DNA of 64,000 bases from Leidyana gryllorum EB-2025a. Its lineage: Eukaryota; Apicomplexa. A program made the position numbers and the translations under genes. Shown piece by piece: positions 1 through 10,200 of this stretch. Location of the stretch: positions 1-64,000 of the forward strand of contig JBLWGC010000169.1 in NCBI GenBank assembly GCA_048772705.1, in the 5' to 3' direction. How positions within the stretch are numbered: the stretch's first letter is position 1; each line of letters starts with the position of its first letter. A model generated the notes under the pieces. The model worked only from the letters and a program-made list of their open reading frames with translations. It searched no databases and had not been told where the DNA came from.

Positions 1-1017
1 ATCTTTGTCGACGCCCCAGCGCAGGCACACTACGTGTGGATCGGGAGAGCAATGGGTCAGTACGGCAACTCCGCGTCGTGGGTGCGGGAGAGGTTGTCGG
101 GGAACTTGCCGTTCTTCCTCACGCCCCACGTTCGTCGACAGTTACAGCGATGGAAGCGTAAGTTGCAAAGGGGGGAGTGAGCGTGTCGTTCGGCGAGAGG
201 GAGTGTGTGTGTGTGTGGGAGAGTGTGACCTTCGCACATGATGTAATGGTGTTGGCAGATGTGACTTATGGTTCCTCGATCGCCAATCTTTTAACCTGTT
301 GGCGCGGGAAGAGGCCAAGAAGAAACATAATAGCTTTGAAAACTTCCTCAAGTCAGTGCCCGTGCTGGAGCCTATGGGAATGTATGCGCGAGGACGTCTC
401 GCTGATGCCCTCAAGGAACGATCTTTTGCCGTAAGCCGTCTCAAAGAGAATTCCTTCCACATTTGCTCAGGCCGGCGAGATCGTTATCCAAGAAGGGGAA
501 GTGAAGGCGAGCGCCTTTTACTTAATTATCGAGGGCAAAGCCGTTGCCACACGCGGAAGTACCAAGGTGAGATCGATCCCCTCGTCGCAGAATCAGTCAC
601 TTAAAATCATTACACTCAGTCGCGCGACTACGGTGAGTTCGATTACTTTGGCGAGGTTGCCTTGCTACAAGGCGGGCCGCGCCAGGCCACCGTTCAAGCT
701 ACTTCACCTCTAAAAGTGAGTACAACCAACCTCTCAGCCTCCCCAATAATAGAGCGTTTCATTCCCATACCATTGTCTCCAAACCACTCGACAACCAGTG
801 CAGTTTCCCTTTTCCACTTGTTGGCCCAAAGATCTCCTTTGATGGTCTCCCACACTCTTCACACACTATTCACACACCCTTCACACACACTCGTCGCACC
901 CCCTTCACACACACACTCGTCACACAGGTCGCAATGATTGACAAGCGAGTGTTCAAACGGGTGATGAGCGACGTTTTGCAGTCGCTGCGAGAAGGGATCA
1001 AGTCCTACAATGCGTGA
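1..1017 (+). CDS. cAMP-dependent protein kinase regulatory subunit (5' partial)
   Basis: Regulatory subunit that binds cyclic nucleotide and releases the PKA catalytic subunit. The left edge cuts the gene inside the first cyclic-nucleotide-binding (CNB) domain. My splice model uses exons 3-157, 259-430, 471-566, 620-715 and 928-1017, with introns of 101, 40, 53 and 212 bp, all GT...AG. The joined frame shows the phosphate-binding cassette of CNB-A (GELAVLPHAPRSS), the domain end LWFLDRQSF, then a whole CNB-B with cassette YFGEVALLQGGPRQATV, ending ...IKSYNA. Both cassettes keep the Glu and Arg that contact the cyclic phosphate. CNB-A has Val where Phe is usual before Gly-Glu. The inhibitor segment and docking domain lie off the window. 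A PKG fragment is less likely, because no kinase domain follows CNB-B. It converges on MRE11, with 73 bp between stops. Confidence 0.85.
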
Positions 1018-1090
1018 CTCGCCGGTGTTGTGACTGAATACTCACGGCATCGGAGAGATCCCTCGTTACGTTATATATATAGTTAGTCAG

Positions 1091-3871
1091 TCAGTCGAAC
1101 TGAAGGCTCTCTAGCAATGGATCCGAGAACGATGAGGGCTTTTTCTGTCCAAAAATAGCCATATCGACTCAGAAGAACAATACAGTGAACCACCATCAAA
1201 ACATCGGTCTCCCACATCTCCACTCACCTTTGCACTCGAAGACCGATTAACCAAACTCATAATGGAAGGGGTGCTTTGCCCCCCACTCTTAGCTTTGGCT
1301 TTGGCCTTCGATTTCGCTTTCCCTTTCGCTTTCGCTTTGGCGGCCGGAGAAGACTTGGCCTTCACTCGGGCCCGCTTAGCGGGAGGGGCCTCTTCGATCT
1401 CCGCCACATCTTCTTCCCCTTCGTCTCCACTGCTGTCAGTCATAACAGCGAGAAAACGCGCTGACGTTTGACTTCGTCTGTTTCCCGTTGTCGTCGCCGT
1501 TGCCGTCGCCGTTGAGGGCACTGGCGGCTCCTCGGCCATTGACCCGCTGTCATCCTCAGCCATACTGTCGGCCGAGGACGAGAACAGCGGCCTCTTGACT
1601 TGAGGCACACAGCTCACATTGGGGGTCATCGCCCCCAAATCCAAAGCCTCTCCTTCCGAAGCCGTGAGAGCGGCTGTCGTTTCGCACGATATCCGATCTG
1701 CCGCAGGCGCGTCTTGCTGTTGCGCTTCCCACAGCGCTGTACGCTGCCCTTTGCTGCGCAATTTGATCGCTTGGCCGACATCAGCGTCAGTGTCATCCGT
1801 CTTCAATTTTCTGCCCATTTCAACACTCAAATGGCATCTCGACACCACTCAACTCACTTAAGCGCTGTCTGGGTTTCCGTAACCAGTCGTGATACCACAT
1901 TCTCCAGTGCACCGGTATCCTGAAACCTTTTCATAACCCCACTGTGCCAAAGTCTTACTGCACGATCGACGTATTCCTTCACAGCGAGATTCAGTTCGGG
2001 CTCAATTAACATTTCCAATGCACTCTTGTCATTGACATGGTGGAAGATCTGGTGATCGATTGTGCGCGATATTTATGCGCCCTGCACATTACGATTGCAC
2101 TTACCAGATCGTGCACTTCTTGTGCAGCACCCTTGGTGATCTCAATAGCAGGGAGGGCTTTATTTGTCCCAACGGCGTTAGTGGCTGAGACTGTATCTCC
2201 TCGTTTCCGTTTCAAATGGAGGAGATCGTCTGGATTAGCCACCTTGCCAACAAACCCGTTACCAAACCGGGCGGTGGGGAATGTTTCGGTCAGCATATCA
2301 CTCATATCGACGCGCAGCCGTAGCAACGGTTGCGATGCGGTACTCTCCTTCGTCAATTTCTTCTTCAGGTTCGCCAGCCAAGCCTCTTCCTCGCCTTTCT
2401 TAGGGACCAGAGTCATCTGATCCCAGCGGGAGGGCTCTTTATTGGGGTCGTGAGAGTCGGCCAGCACCTGTGCCATGCTACGATCCCAGTCCTCTGACCG
2501 CTCCGTGACGTATTTCTCGGCGTCCTCTAACATCTCCTCAACTATGGATTCCAACATCCGCCATAAGTCTGAGTCCTTCTCAGTCAGCAACTTCCGGACC
2601 GAACCTGCATCCAAGTCACGAAAAACGAACGGCCGAGCGGACAGTAAGGGAAAGGATCGCAGGCGAAACTTCTGGTCACTGATGGCGGCAGAAAGTGATA
2701 TTAAGAGAGATGATTTTGGATCGCTGGAGGTGGCCAGCACCCTTTATCACCACACTATGTGCGTGTCGGATGCAACACATGCTTGCACAGTGCACAACTT
2801 ACAATACTTCAAGAATACAGTTCCGCTTGAAGGTGGCCTCGCCCTGGGACAAAGACGTTGCGACCGAACTGCCAGGCTGGATTATGTGATATTGACCCTT
2901 GAGTGACTCGACCGGCTCGATGTGTGTGTCGTGCTCATGCCCCTGTTGGTGGAATAATGAGAGTAAGGAGTCGAGACTCACCCAGATGACGAGATCTAAG
3001 AAGTCTGGCAGCATCTCCTCGTGGACGCAGCTCTTGGCCGGCATGCCTCCTTGAGCCCCTTTATACCGGTTCTGATGGATGAGCAGTATGCAGAAGTACT
3101 CTTGGGGGTCCGGGGGAGGTTCGAACACAATTTTCTCGAGGGCAAAGATGCGATGCATCCGCTCATCGCGAATGTGGCCGATTCCGTAAAGCGCGATCTG
3201 TTAGCTGTGATGGGGAACACAGGTCAGACTGATGCAATGTCGCTCACCTTACTTGAGCCCTTGTCTAGGAGGACAGGCCGAAGGACCACTTGATCTAAGT
3301 CTTGAACTTTGCCAATGTCATTTATCAGCCTGGCAGCAGATAAGATGTCCAGAGGCGAAACCGGGGCGCCTTCTTGCCCACTCGGGGGGTCTGCAATTGA
3401 AGACGTGTGTTAGGCCACACCCTATTGTTCGGGGAAAGGGGCGCACTTGCCAATGTGCACTTAGCACCCATTTAGCACCCACTTTGCACTTAGCGCTTAG
3501 CAGATGCCACTTTGCACTTTGCACTTTGCACACTCACCATGATTGCCGTGTATCATAAAGATAGGGAGGGCGATATTGATATTGTCATCTTGCGTGTTGA
3601 GTTTGTTTGGTGAGGCATGGAATCGTACTGGGTCGGGTCCGAGGCAGTATTTGTTGAGCAGTTGTAGTGCTCTGCATAGTGTGGGTTGTGAGGGTTTTTG
3701 TACGTCGAAGAGGTCTCCTGAGTGTAGGAGGAAGTCGACTTTGAATGCGCGTGCGAGGGTTAGGGCTTCTTCGAATGTGTCAAAGGGGTCGTCAGCCCTC
3801 AGGGCATCACGTTCCTTATAGCCGAGGTGGGTGTCGGTTGTAATGAAGATGCGGAATATTGATGAAGACAT
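1091..3871 (-). CDS. MRE11: MRE11 double-strand-break repair nuclease
   Basis: Mn-dependent nuclease of the MRE11-RAD50 complex, acting in the nucleus on DNA ends. The eight-exon model (3871-3538, 3390-3248, 3197-2982, 2942-2803, 2678-2105, 2048-1861 approximately, 1810-1228, 1144-1091) keeps phase at every junction and gives about 743 residues. Phosphoesterase motifs appear in order: DTHLGY (near residue 13), HSGDLFD, GNHD (formed exactly at the first splice junction) and GHEHD. The capping region follows, with RSFPLLSARPFVFRDL matching the conserved segment after the nuclease core. The C-terminus is Ser/Asp-rich and then strongly basic with alternating Ala-Lys (residues about 650-710), as in the DNA-binding tails of other MRE11 proteins. 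The first intron (147 bp) holds TTTGCAC-type repeats. The start ATG lies 26 bp after the stop of the upstream same-strand gene. Confidence 0.95.
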
Positions 3872-3897
3872 GACCGACTATCTAATAAAAAGTGTCT

Positions 3898-5910
3898 CTA
3901 ATTGACAGTGAGAGCTTTGGAAGTCATGATGGGAGTGACTTTGGCCTCAGCTGGGAGTTCTGCAGCATAAACGTCGGTCAATTCTGAGACTGACAGCAGT
4001 TCTTGATTCTCCGTGGAGAAAGGCGCGACATCGCCGAGTTGTTGGCGGAGGTGCGAACCCCATTTGGAGGACGTTGTATCGCTGCTGATATCGATGCTAA
4101 AGTGTTCGGCTGTCGCCGAGGTGGTCTCCTGTTCGTAACTGTTGTTGTCGTCAACAAACATTGAGGAGGTCGCAGCTTCTAAAACTTGATCCTTTATCTC
4201 GCTGGCGTCGTTGGGGGCGGCAAAATCCGCTTGAGGAGGAGGTTGGCTATAATCGTTATCCGGATCCGGGAGGATTGACGGAGTCTCAGTGTCCTGCGCG
4301 GGCTTCATTTTGCTTACGTCTCTAACTATGTCGAACGCCTGATCGACGAGTGTCTGAGTCTCCTCTCCGAGGAGGGACCCGGCACCACCTAATGTCCCCC
4401 AACGGGTACCAAACCTATTCATCGTTTCATCCTGCAGATTCTGGAAAATCTGTGTCATTTTCTCCACCAATTCTGTCTGTCTCGCGACCAACTCGGACTG
4501 TTGGGCCCCCACGCGAGCGATGGCGGCACTGCTCACAGCGCCGTCTCCCTCACCAGCAACTTCACTTGAGGAGAAACTGTCTTCTCCCATTTCGGCCGAC
4601 ACTGCTTCCTGTGGCCCGGCGTAGGTGTGGGAAGTGAGAGTGATTGTCCGCACAAACGGCTCCCAACCGCCATTGGCGGCGTCCTTCCCGCCGGAGTGCT
4701 TCACCGTCATCTTATTTCTAGTCCGCACGACCTGACCTTCGGGGACATTCCACACCGTCACGTTGCCTGGCGGACACTTTTGGCGGTGGCCGGCGCTGTC
4801 CGAACCATTTCCCGCCGGCGAGACGGCCGCTATCAACGAAGACGACGCGGAGAGCTCACTCTCCCCAGCCGTCTCCGACGAGATTATGCCGAAGGGGTCA
4901 GCGACAAAGTCACTGATGGCACCCGAAGAGACTGAAGAGCTGCTCACTCCTTCGAAGCCGACAAGTCCATCAGATGAAATCGCGCCCGGGGCCTCAACAC
5001 AGGCGAGGGGGTCACTGCTGCTCGATATGAGCTCCGCAGCCCCGCTGCCCAAACTCGTTGTCTCAGCGGAGGAGGGCTCATCCACACCCAACTTGACATA
5101 GGTGTTGGCCGAATTGACATTAGCTGTCTTTGTTGAGTCTTCGTTCGAGGCTGCAGCAGCAGCAGACATTGTGTCTCCGCTGTCAATTGGCGCCGGTGTC
5201 TCGCTCGAGACGGCACCCGTCTCAGCGGCACCGCTGGACTTTTGCTCCGGTCCGGGAGCGGTCATTGACTGTGCCAATTGGTCAGCCCACTGCACACGGC
5301 GACCCGGTTGGGTGATAACGCGGGTGCGCAAACTCGCGCGCACGGCCACCGGTCTCGGAACCTCTGTGGTCACCTGAACGGTGGTCGACAGAGTTGCTGT
5401 TGGGTGGGAGACGGCAACTGGGGAGACGGCAACTGGGGAGACGGCAACGGGGGAGACGGCAACTGGGGAGACGGCAACTGGGGAGACGGCAACGGGGGAG
5501 ACGGCAACTGGGGCGGCCGGGCGAGCGACCACTGGGATTGTGTGCAGCGCACGGGCGAGACGGCGGCGGATGGGTACGTTGACCGTAACGGGTACCGTTA
5601 CTGTCGCCTTCGCGACGGTTACTGGCGGCTGAGGGCGGCTTGCCACCACAGGGCGCTGTACATTGATGACCGCGGGCTGTTGGAATGCCACGGCAGGGCG
5701 GGTGGCGCCTCTGGCCGGGACGGCGGGCATATATTTGGTGGCAGTCTGGTAAGCCACTGGCTGGCGAGGCACATATTGATAAGCCGCAGCGACTGTAGCG
5801 GAGGGTTTGAGAACACTCTGGTGGTTTGACACAAAGATGTCTGGTGGGGGCGCCACAACACCGGGAGGTGTAAGGGCCGTCAAGAGCACCTTGACTGTGG
5901 AGGCGACCAT
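3898..5910 (-). CDS. Pro/Val/Ala-rich low-complexity protein, 670 aa
   Basis: Not recognised. It is one uninterrupted frame of 670 residues. The first 270 residues are rich in Pro, Val and Ala and contain seven tandem copies of the pentapeptide PVAVS (residues about 130-170). The middle is rich in Ser, Ala and Gly. The last 250 residues are acidic, with short helical stretches such as SELVARQTELVEKMTQIFQN. The N-terminus (MVASTVKVLLTALTPPGVVA) is mildly hydrophobic and could be a weak signal or organelle-targeting peptide, but it is not convincing. No catalytic motif or transmembrane segment is visible. It stands in tandem between the secreted acidic protein gene (52 bp upstream) and MRE11 (26 bp downstream). 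Confidence 0.65.
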   Translation of the reverse strand: MVASTVKVLLTALTPPGVVAPPPDIFVSNHQSVLKPSATVAAAYQYVPRQPVAYQTATKYMPAVPARGATRPAVAFQQPAVINVQRPVVASRPQPPVTVAKATVTVPVTVNVPIRRRLARALHTIPVVARPAAPVAVSPVAVSPVAVSPVAVSPVAVSPVAVSPVAVSHPTATLSTTVQVTTEVPRPVAVRASLRTRVITQPGRRVQWADQLAQSMTAPGPEQKSSGAAETGAVSSETPAPIDSGDTMSAAAAASNEDSTKTANVNSANTYVKLGVDEPSSAETTSLGSGAAELISSSSDPLACVEAPGAISSDGLVGFEGVSSSSVSSGAISDFVADPFGIISSETAGESELSASSSLIAAVSPAGNGSDSAGHRQKCPPGNVTVWNVPEGQVVRTRNKMTVKHSGGKDAANGGWEPFVRTITLTSHTYAGPQEAVSAEMGEDSFSSSEVAGEGDGAVSSAAIARVGAQQSELVARQTELVEKMTQIFQNLQDETMNRFGTRWGTLGGAGSLLGEETQTLVDQAFDIVRDVSKMKPAQDTETPSILPDPDNDYSQPPPQADFAAPNDASEIKDQVLEAATSSMFVDDNNSYEQETTSATAEHFSIDISSDTTSSKWGSHLRQQLGDVAPFSTENQELLSVSELTDVYAAELPAEAKVTPIMTSKALTVN
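5407..5514. repeat. 15-bp coding minisatellite (PVAVS repeat)
   Basis: About seven direct copies of a 15-bp unit, GAGACGGCAACTGGG on the plus strand, with a few copies carrying one or two alternative bases. The unit is a multiple of three and encodes PVAVS on the minus strand, so copy-number change keeps the host frame open. It is too short and too regular for a CRISPR array and has no spacers. Confidence 0.9.
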
Positions 5911-5962
5911 TCAATTCTCCGATATGATTAACACACACAGAACACAACAACGATAAATTAAA

Positions 5963-7192
5963 TTAGAACAAACCGAACGACATTAACTTTTTTTCCTTCA
6001 CATCGCGATCCGTCGTTTCTTCTGTCGATTCAGCTTCTTTGGCCCTCTCCTCGTCGGCCCTCGCCTCCGCGGACGCGGAGACGTCTCCTGCGCGGGCCTT
6101 AGCTCGAGCCTTAGCTCGACCGTTGGCGCCCGACTTGGATTTTGACGGTCTATTGGGGTGCTGCCTATCGCTGCTATCTGAGTCCTCCTTTGGAGGAGAC
6201 GGCGAGTCAGCCTCGGCCTCTGTGGACTCCGGCGAGTCGGAGTCGTCGTCGTCTTCTACGGTCTCCTCTTCGTCAGTCTCGCTGTCGTCGCCGTTCTCTT
6301 CGTCGTTGCTGTCGGCGTCTCCGTCTCCGTCTCTGTCGGGTTGGCTGTCGGCGTCTCCTTTGGCGACGTCGTTGATATCGGGTACATCAGCGTCTTCGTC
6401 GAGTCCGAGTTCGACGTCAATGGACATCTTGTCGTCCTGTTTGGCCTTTCCGTATTTCTCGCGTGTGTCCTGAATCTTCTGTTTGAGTCTTTCGTCCATT
6501 TCTTTGTGAGCGTTCTGATTGTTGCGTTTGAGATCTTTGTCCAAACTTTTGATCTCGTCGTCGAGGGGTTTGGCTCTCTGTCCGCCGACGTATCGCTGTT
6601 CGGCTTCGTCGTACCATTCGCGGACGAATCCCTCTCCCATCTCGTCGGCGCGGGTGACAGAGTCTGCGAGCATTGTGACGAGATACTTGACGGCTTCGAT
6701 CAGTTGTTCAGCCTCGAGGGCGATCTCTCGTCGCATCTCGGCCGCTCTGCGTTCAATTTCTTTGACGACCTCAGCTGTCCGCATATCCAAATCCTTTTGG
6801 AGTTTGCTGACGGCCTTTTCTATGGACGCCTGAGTCCTCTTGAGCTCTGCCCCTCCGTGGCTGTCCTTCTTGACCTGCTTGGGTGTGGTGTCCTCTTTGG
6901 GACACCCACCGCCTTTGAGGAGACACGGCAGCAGGTTGGGGTCGGGTTTGCCGCTGGAGTTGGGCGGTCGGTCTTTGGAGACGTCGTCGACCAAACTTTG
7001 GAGTCTCTCGAACGAGGGAGCCAAGGGCGGGTCCATCAGCTTGCGAAGTTTCTCATTATCCTTCCGGATCCAAGTTGGAGTGCGGAATTTGTTTCGTCCT
7101 TCGGAGATCATATTGGACATTCGTCCGTCTCGCGGGGCTCCCAATACGCCCCCACTGCTCAATAAAACCAAAGATAATAACCTCAAATTCAT
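5963..7192 (-). CDS. secreted acidic coiled-coil protein, 409 aa
   Basis: Not recognised. The N-terminus MNLRLLSLVLLSSGGVLGAP is a good signal peptide with likely cleavage after VLGA, so the product should enter the secretory pathway. Residues about 120-250 are heptad-like and charged (KAVSKLQKDLDMRTAEVVKE and onward), suggesting coiled coil. Residues 255-340 are a long Asp/Glu/Ser-rich acidic tract. The tail is rich in Lys, Arg and Ala. One short Cys pair lies near residues 90-97. There is no transmembrane anchor. The acidic tract could bind calcium or basic partners, but nothing shows this. It is tandem with its neighbours, at 43 and 52 bp. Confidence 0.7.
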   Translation of the reverse strand: MNLRLLSLVLLSSGGVLGAPRDGRMSNMISEGRNKFRTPTWIRKDNEKLRKLMDPPLAPSFERLQSLVDDVSKDRPPNSSGKPDPNLLPCLLKGGGCPKEDTTPKQVKKDSHGGAELKRTQASIEKAVSKLQKDLDMRTAEVVKEIERRAAEMRREIALEAEQLIEAVKYLVTMLADSVTRADEMGEGFVREWYDEAEQRYVGGQRAKPLDDEIKSLDKDLKRNNQNAHKEMDERLKQKIQDTREKYGKAKQDDKMSIDVELGLDEDADVPDINDVAKGDADSQPDRDGDGDADSNDEENGDDSETDEEETVEDDDDSDSPESTEAEADSPSPPKEDSDSSDRQHPNRPSKSKSGANGRAKARAKARAGDVSASAEARADEERAKEAESTEETTDRDVKEKKLMSFGLF

Positions 7193-7235
7193 CTTCGTAA
7201 CACTTCGAGGATCAACTTCTGAAACCCCACACTTG

Positions 7236-10200
7236 TTACATGCGATCTATCAAAGACGCCTCTGACACTCTCCAGCGACTCTCACTGCCGCCCTCCATAT
7301 CGGAGGCTTCCTGCAGCTTCTGCTGCAACCCGTCGCTGATCTCCAACACTTCGCCGCCGGTGGCTGTGGTAGTCATTTGGGGGGCGAGTGGTCGCCGGCC
7401 ATAGTTCACCATATACCCAGGTGGCCCGCGGCTCGCACTCGGTGCGGCCATTCGATCCCCGCGATTCATATAGAGAACGGCTTCCTGCGCCTGACGCAGA
7501 CTGCCGCTCAACGAATACGACCCCACAGAACTGCTCGTCTCAAACAGCGAATTTGGATCCACCAAGTCGCCCTCCATCAACACACTTTCTCCCAATGTCA
7601 CATCTTCCGCTTCAGCAGCGGCCGCGGCTGCGGCAGCGGCTGCGGCAGCGGCAGAGGGCTTCCGGCGGTCGTTCAGCGGCCGATCGTTCAGCGGCCGTCG
7701 ATCGTTTGCGGCCGCGGGAGTCCTCTGAATGCTCTCTCTCCACGAGTCGACGTCCACACCGTTCACCAATTCACTCAGAGCCTCGATGGCCTCCTGTTGT
7801 TTCTGGTAATTCTGCTGTGGGGGCAAATCCACTTTGAGGGTCAATCGTTCCCGTCGGGCGCGAGAGGACTCGCGAGAGAGCCGTGTGGCGTCTCGCGAGA
7901 GACGGGTGTCCCCCCCGCCGCCGGCTGTGAATGAACTCGCGGCACTGCTGTGGTGAGAGCTCCGGAAACCCGAATTCCCGACGCCCACCGCAGCCAACCG
8001 GGAGCCCAGCGACGCTCGGAAATTGGCTGCGGTTCCCCCGCCGCCGTCGACGCGTCTCACCGATGAGGCGATGGACAGAATCGATTCATCGCCTCCGCCC
8101 CGCCGTTCTCCGGTGCTCTTATCGTCAGTCAGCCAGGGATAGTTTGAGGGTCGTCGGGGCGGTGCGATTTGGGTGGGGTTTGCCGCTTCGAGTTCCGAAC
8201 TCTCCGCTGACGACTCTCCGATTGATCGTCCAAAGTCACTCGGATCGGTGCCGTTTGACATTGGCAACAATTGCACCGGTTCGGGCGGCCGTCCGCGAGA
8301 CCGTCGGGGCCGTCCGTACCCAACTTGCGGTACGCCGCTGCTGGAGCCGTTCCGCTCGGCCGCACTCTCCCGCACTGTCGTCACCAAACTCCCGGATTGG
8401 TTCATTGACAGATCCAATTGGGGCTCCACAGCTTCGCTTTCCTGTGTGAACATCGCCCCCCGCGGGTCATCGGCCTTCCAGTTCAGCGGGGGCACCGCTG
8501 CGGGCCGATGCTGACGGGGCAACTCGTGTCGAGTTGAGAACTGACTCGTCGTCTCGGTGTCCTCTGTCCCGGCTATCGACACGAGCGGCTGCGCCTGTTG
8601 ACGCCGTCCCGCCAAACTCGACCGATACGAAGAAGAGCGCTCCTCGACGTCGCCCCCATCAACGATCCCACCGTCTCCAGCCCGAGACGAGTTGGAGTAA
8701 TCCTGGTGGTGAGACGTCACCATTTCTGGAGAGGAGTCCCCCCTTTGACCATTCAAAGCGCCCCGACGTCCGATGTCTCCGTCGTACTGCTGTTGAAATG
8801 GACCGTCGGGCGGCGGGCTGTCAAACTCGCCGTCCTTTTCAGGCGATGAAGAATTGTCAGTGACAATAATCGGTTCACTTTGCCGAATTGGGTCGCGGGG
8901 GAACTCATCGCGTCGCTGCGGCCGTCGTCGGTCGGTCCGCCTCGGCAACTTTGTGCCCGCGGGCAGTTCGTAGCTGCTCACACTCGCTGATCGCTGCGGC
9001 TTTACAATTTTGACGGGGTGCCGCCGCCCTCTCCACGCGAACCCGCGCCCGCCTCCCGCCGCCTCAGCTTCTCTGTACGTTTCACTTTCGCCGTAATTCT
9101 CGCCCTCTTCCCGCCGCGGGGCCTCAGACGGATACTTAGAATACCGGGGGGGAGCCTCAACGCGGGGGGCTTCGACGCGCATTGAGCCCCGTCTCGGCTG
9201 CCGCCACACTCTCGTGTCCTCATAGGTCTCTGCATACTGCTCCTCCTCCTCTGCATACTGCTCCTCCTCCTCCTCGCCGCCGCCGTTGCTTTCGTAGGAG
9301 GACCATCGGCCGGTTTGGGGATACACTCGATCGGGTCGGCCGTCGTGGTACTCCTCGGGAGAGGGGTACCCACCGGATGAGGAGTCTCCTCTATTCCGAT
9401 ATTCTTCGCGCTGCTCCAAATACTCCCCTCTGCCGCTTCCCTCGCTGTCGTCTTCGTGGAAGTGCTCCTCGTCGCCGATCTCTCCGTCCTCAGGCTGCCC
9501 CTCGCTGCCGCTGAGTAAGTTGCCGTACTCATCAGTCGATACAAAGTGGCCTTCGGGTGTGATGATATAGAATCCCACGTTGTCTCTGTACACTGCCGGC
9601 GGGTCTCTCTCGTCCTCAGACTGAGACTGAACACTGTCTCCTCCTTCTCCGTGATGCCATTCATGCGGCATTGGACGTCTCATCCCGTCGGCCTCATCGC
9701 TGTGGCCACCAGAATCTTCGCCGTTGTCGCTATCACCGCTGTATTCGGCCGCATATCCCCCTTCCCGCTCTCTTCTCTCATACGGACGGCCATTTCGCTG
9801 TCCGTAGTACTCTGACTCGCCCTCGGGTGGGGACTGAGGCGGCTCTTCCTCCCCGTAATACTGCCCGCCGTCTCGGCCATAGCCGCCGTCTCGGCCATCC
9901 TCACGGTATCCGTAGCCCTCCTCGTCAACGTACGGGGGAGAATGCTCTCCTCCCTGGAATCCAGCGCTGTCCGGATCCCCACCGGAGGCCGAGAAATCGT
10001 TGCCATTGTGTTCTCCCTCGCGATACTGTCCCGCGCTCTCATCCGAGTTCTCTCCAATGTGACCGCCGTACTGCCGGTCGCCGCCGTCCCGAACGTATCT
10101 CGCCCCGTACTGCCGCCCAACGGCGATGTCCCTTTGGTCAAAGGAGTGCTGAACCGCGTCTCTCTCGCCATACCGGCCGTCATTCGCGTATTTCAGGTCA

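Noticed and set aside
1065-1090. TATATATA near the PKA-R stop as a promoter
   Set aside because: It lies between two converging 3' ends, where no gene starts; more likely an AT-rich terminator or chance.
5400-5520. CRISPR-like array
   Set aside because: Units are contiguous 15-mers without spacers and are in frame with a coding sequence, in a eukaryotic genome.
6341-7165. Plus-strand open frame of 274 codons rich in Val, Phe and Leu
   Set aside because: Antisense shadow of the secreted acidic protein. Asp/Glu codons read backwards give Val/Phe/Leu. The minus-strand frame has the signal peptide and typical composition.
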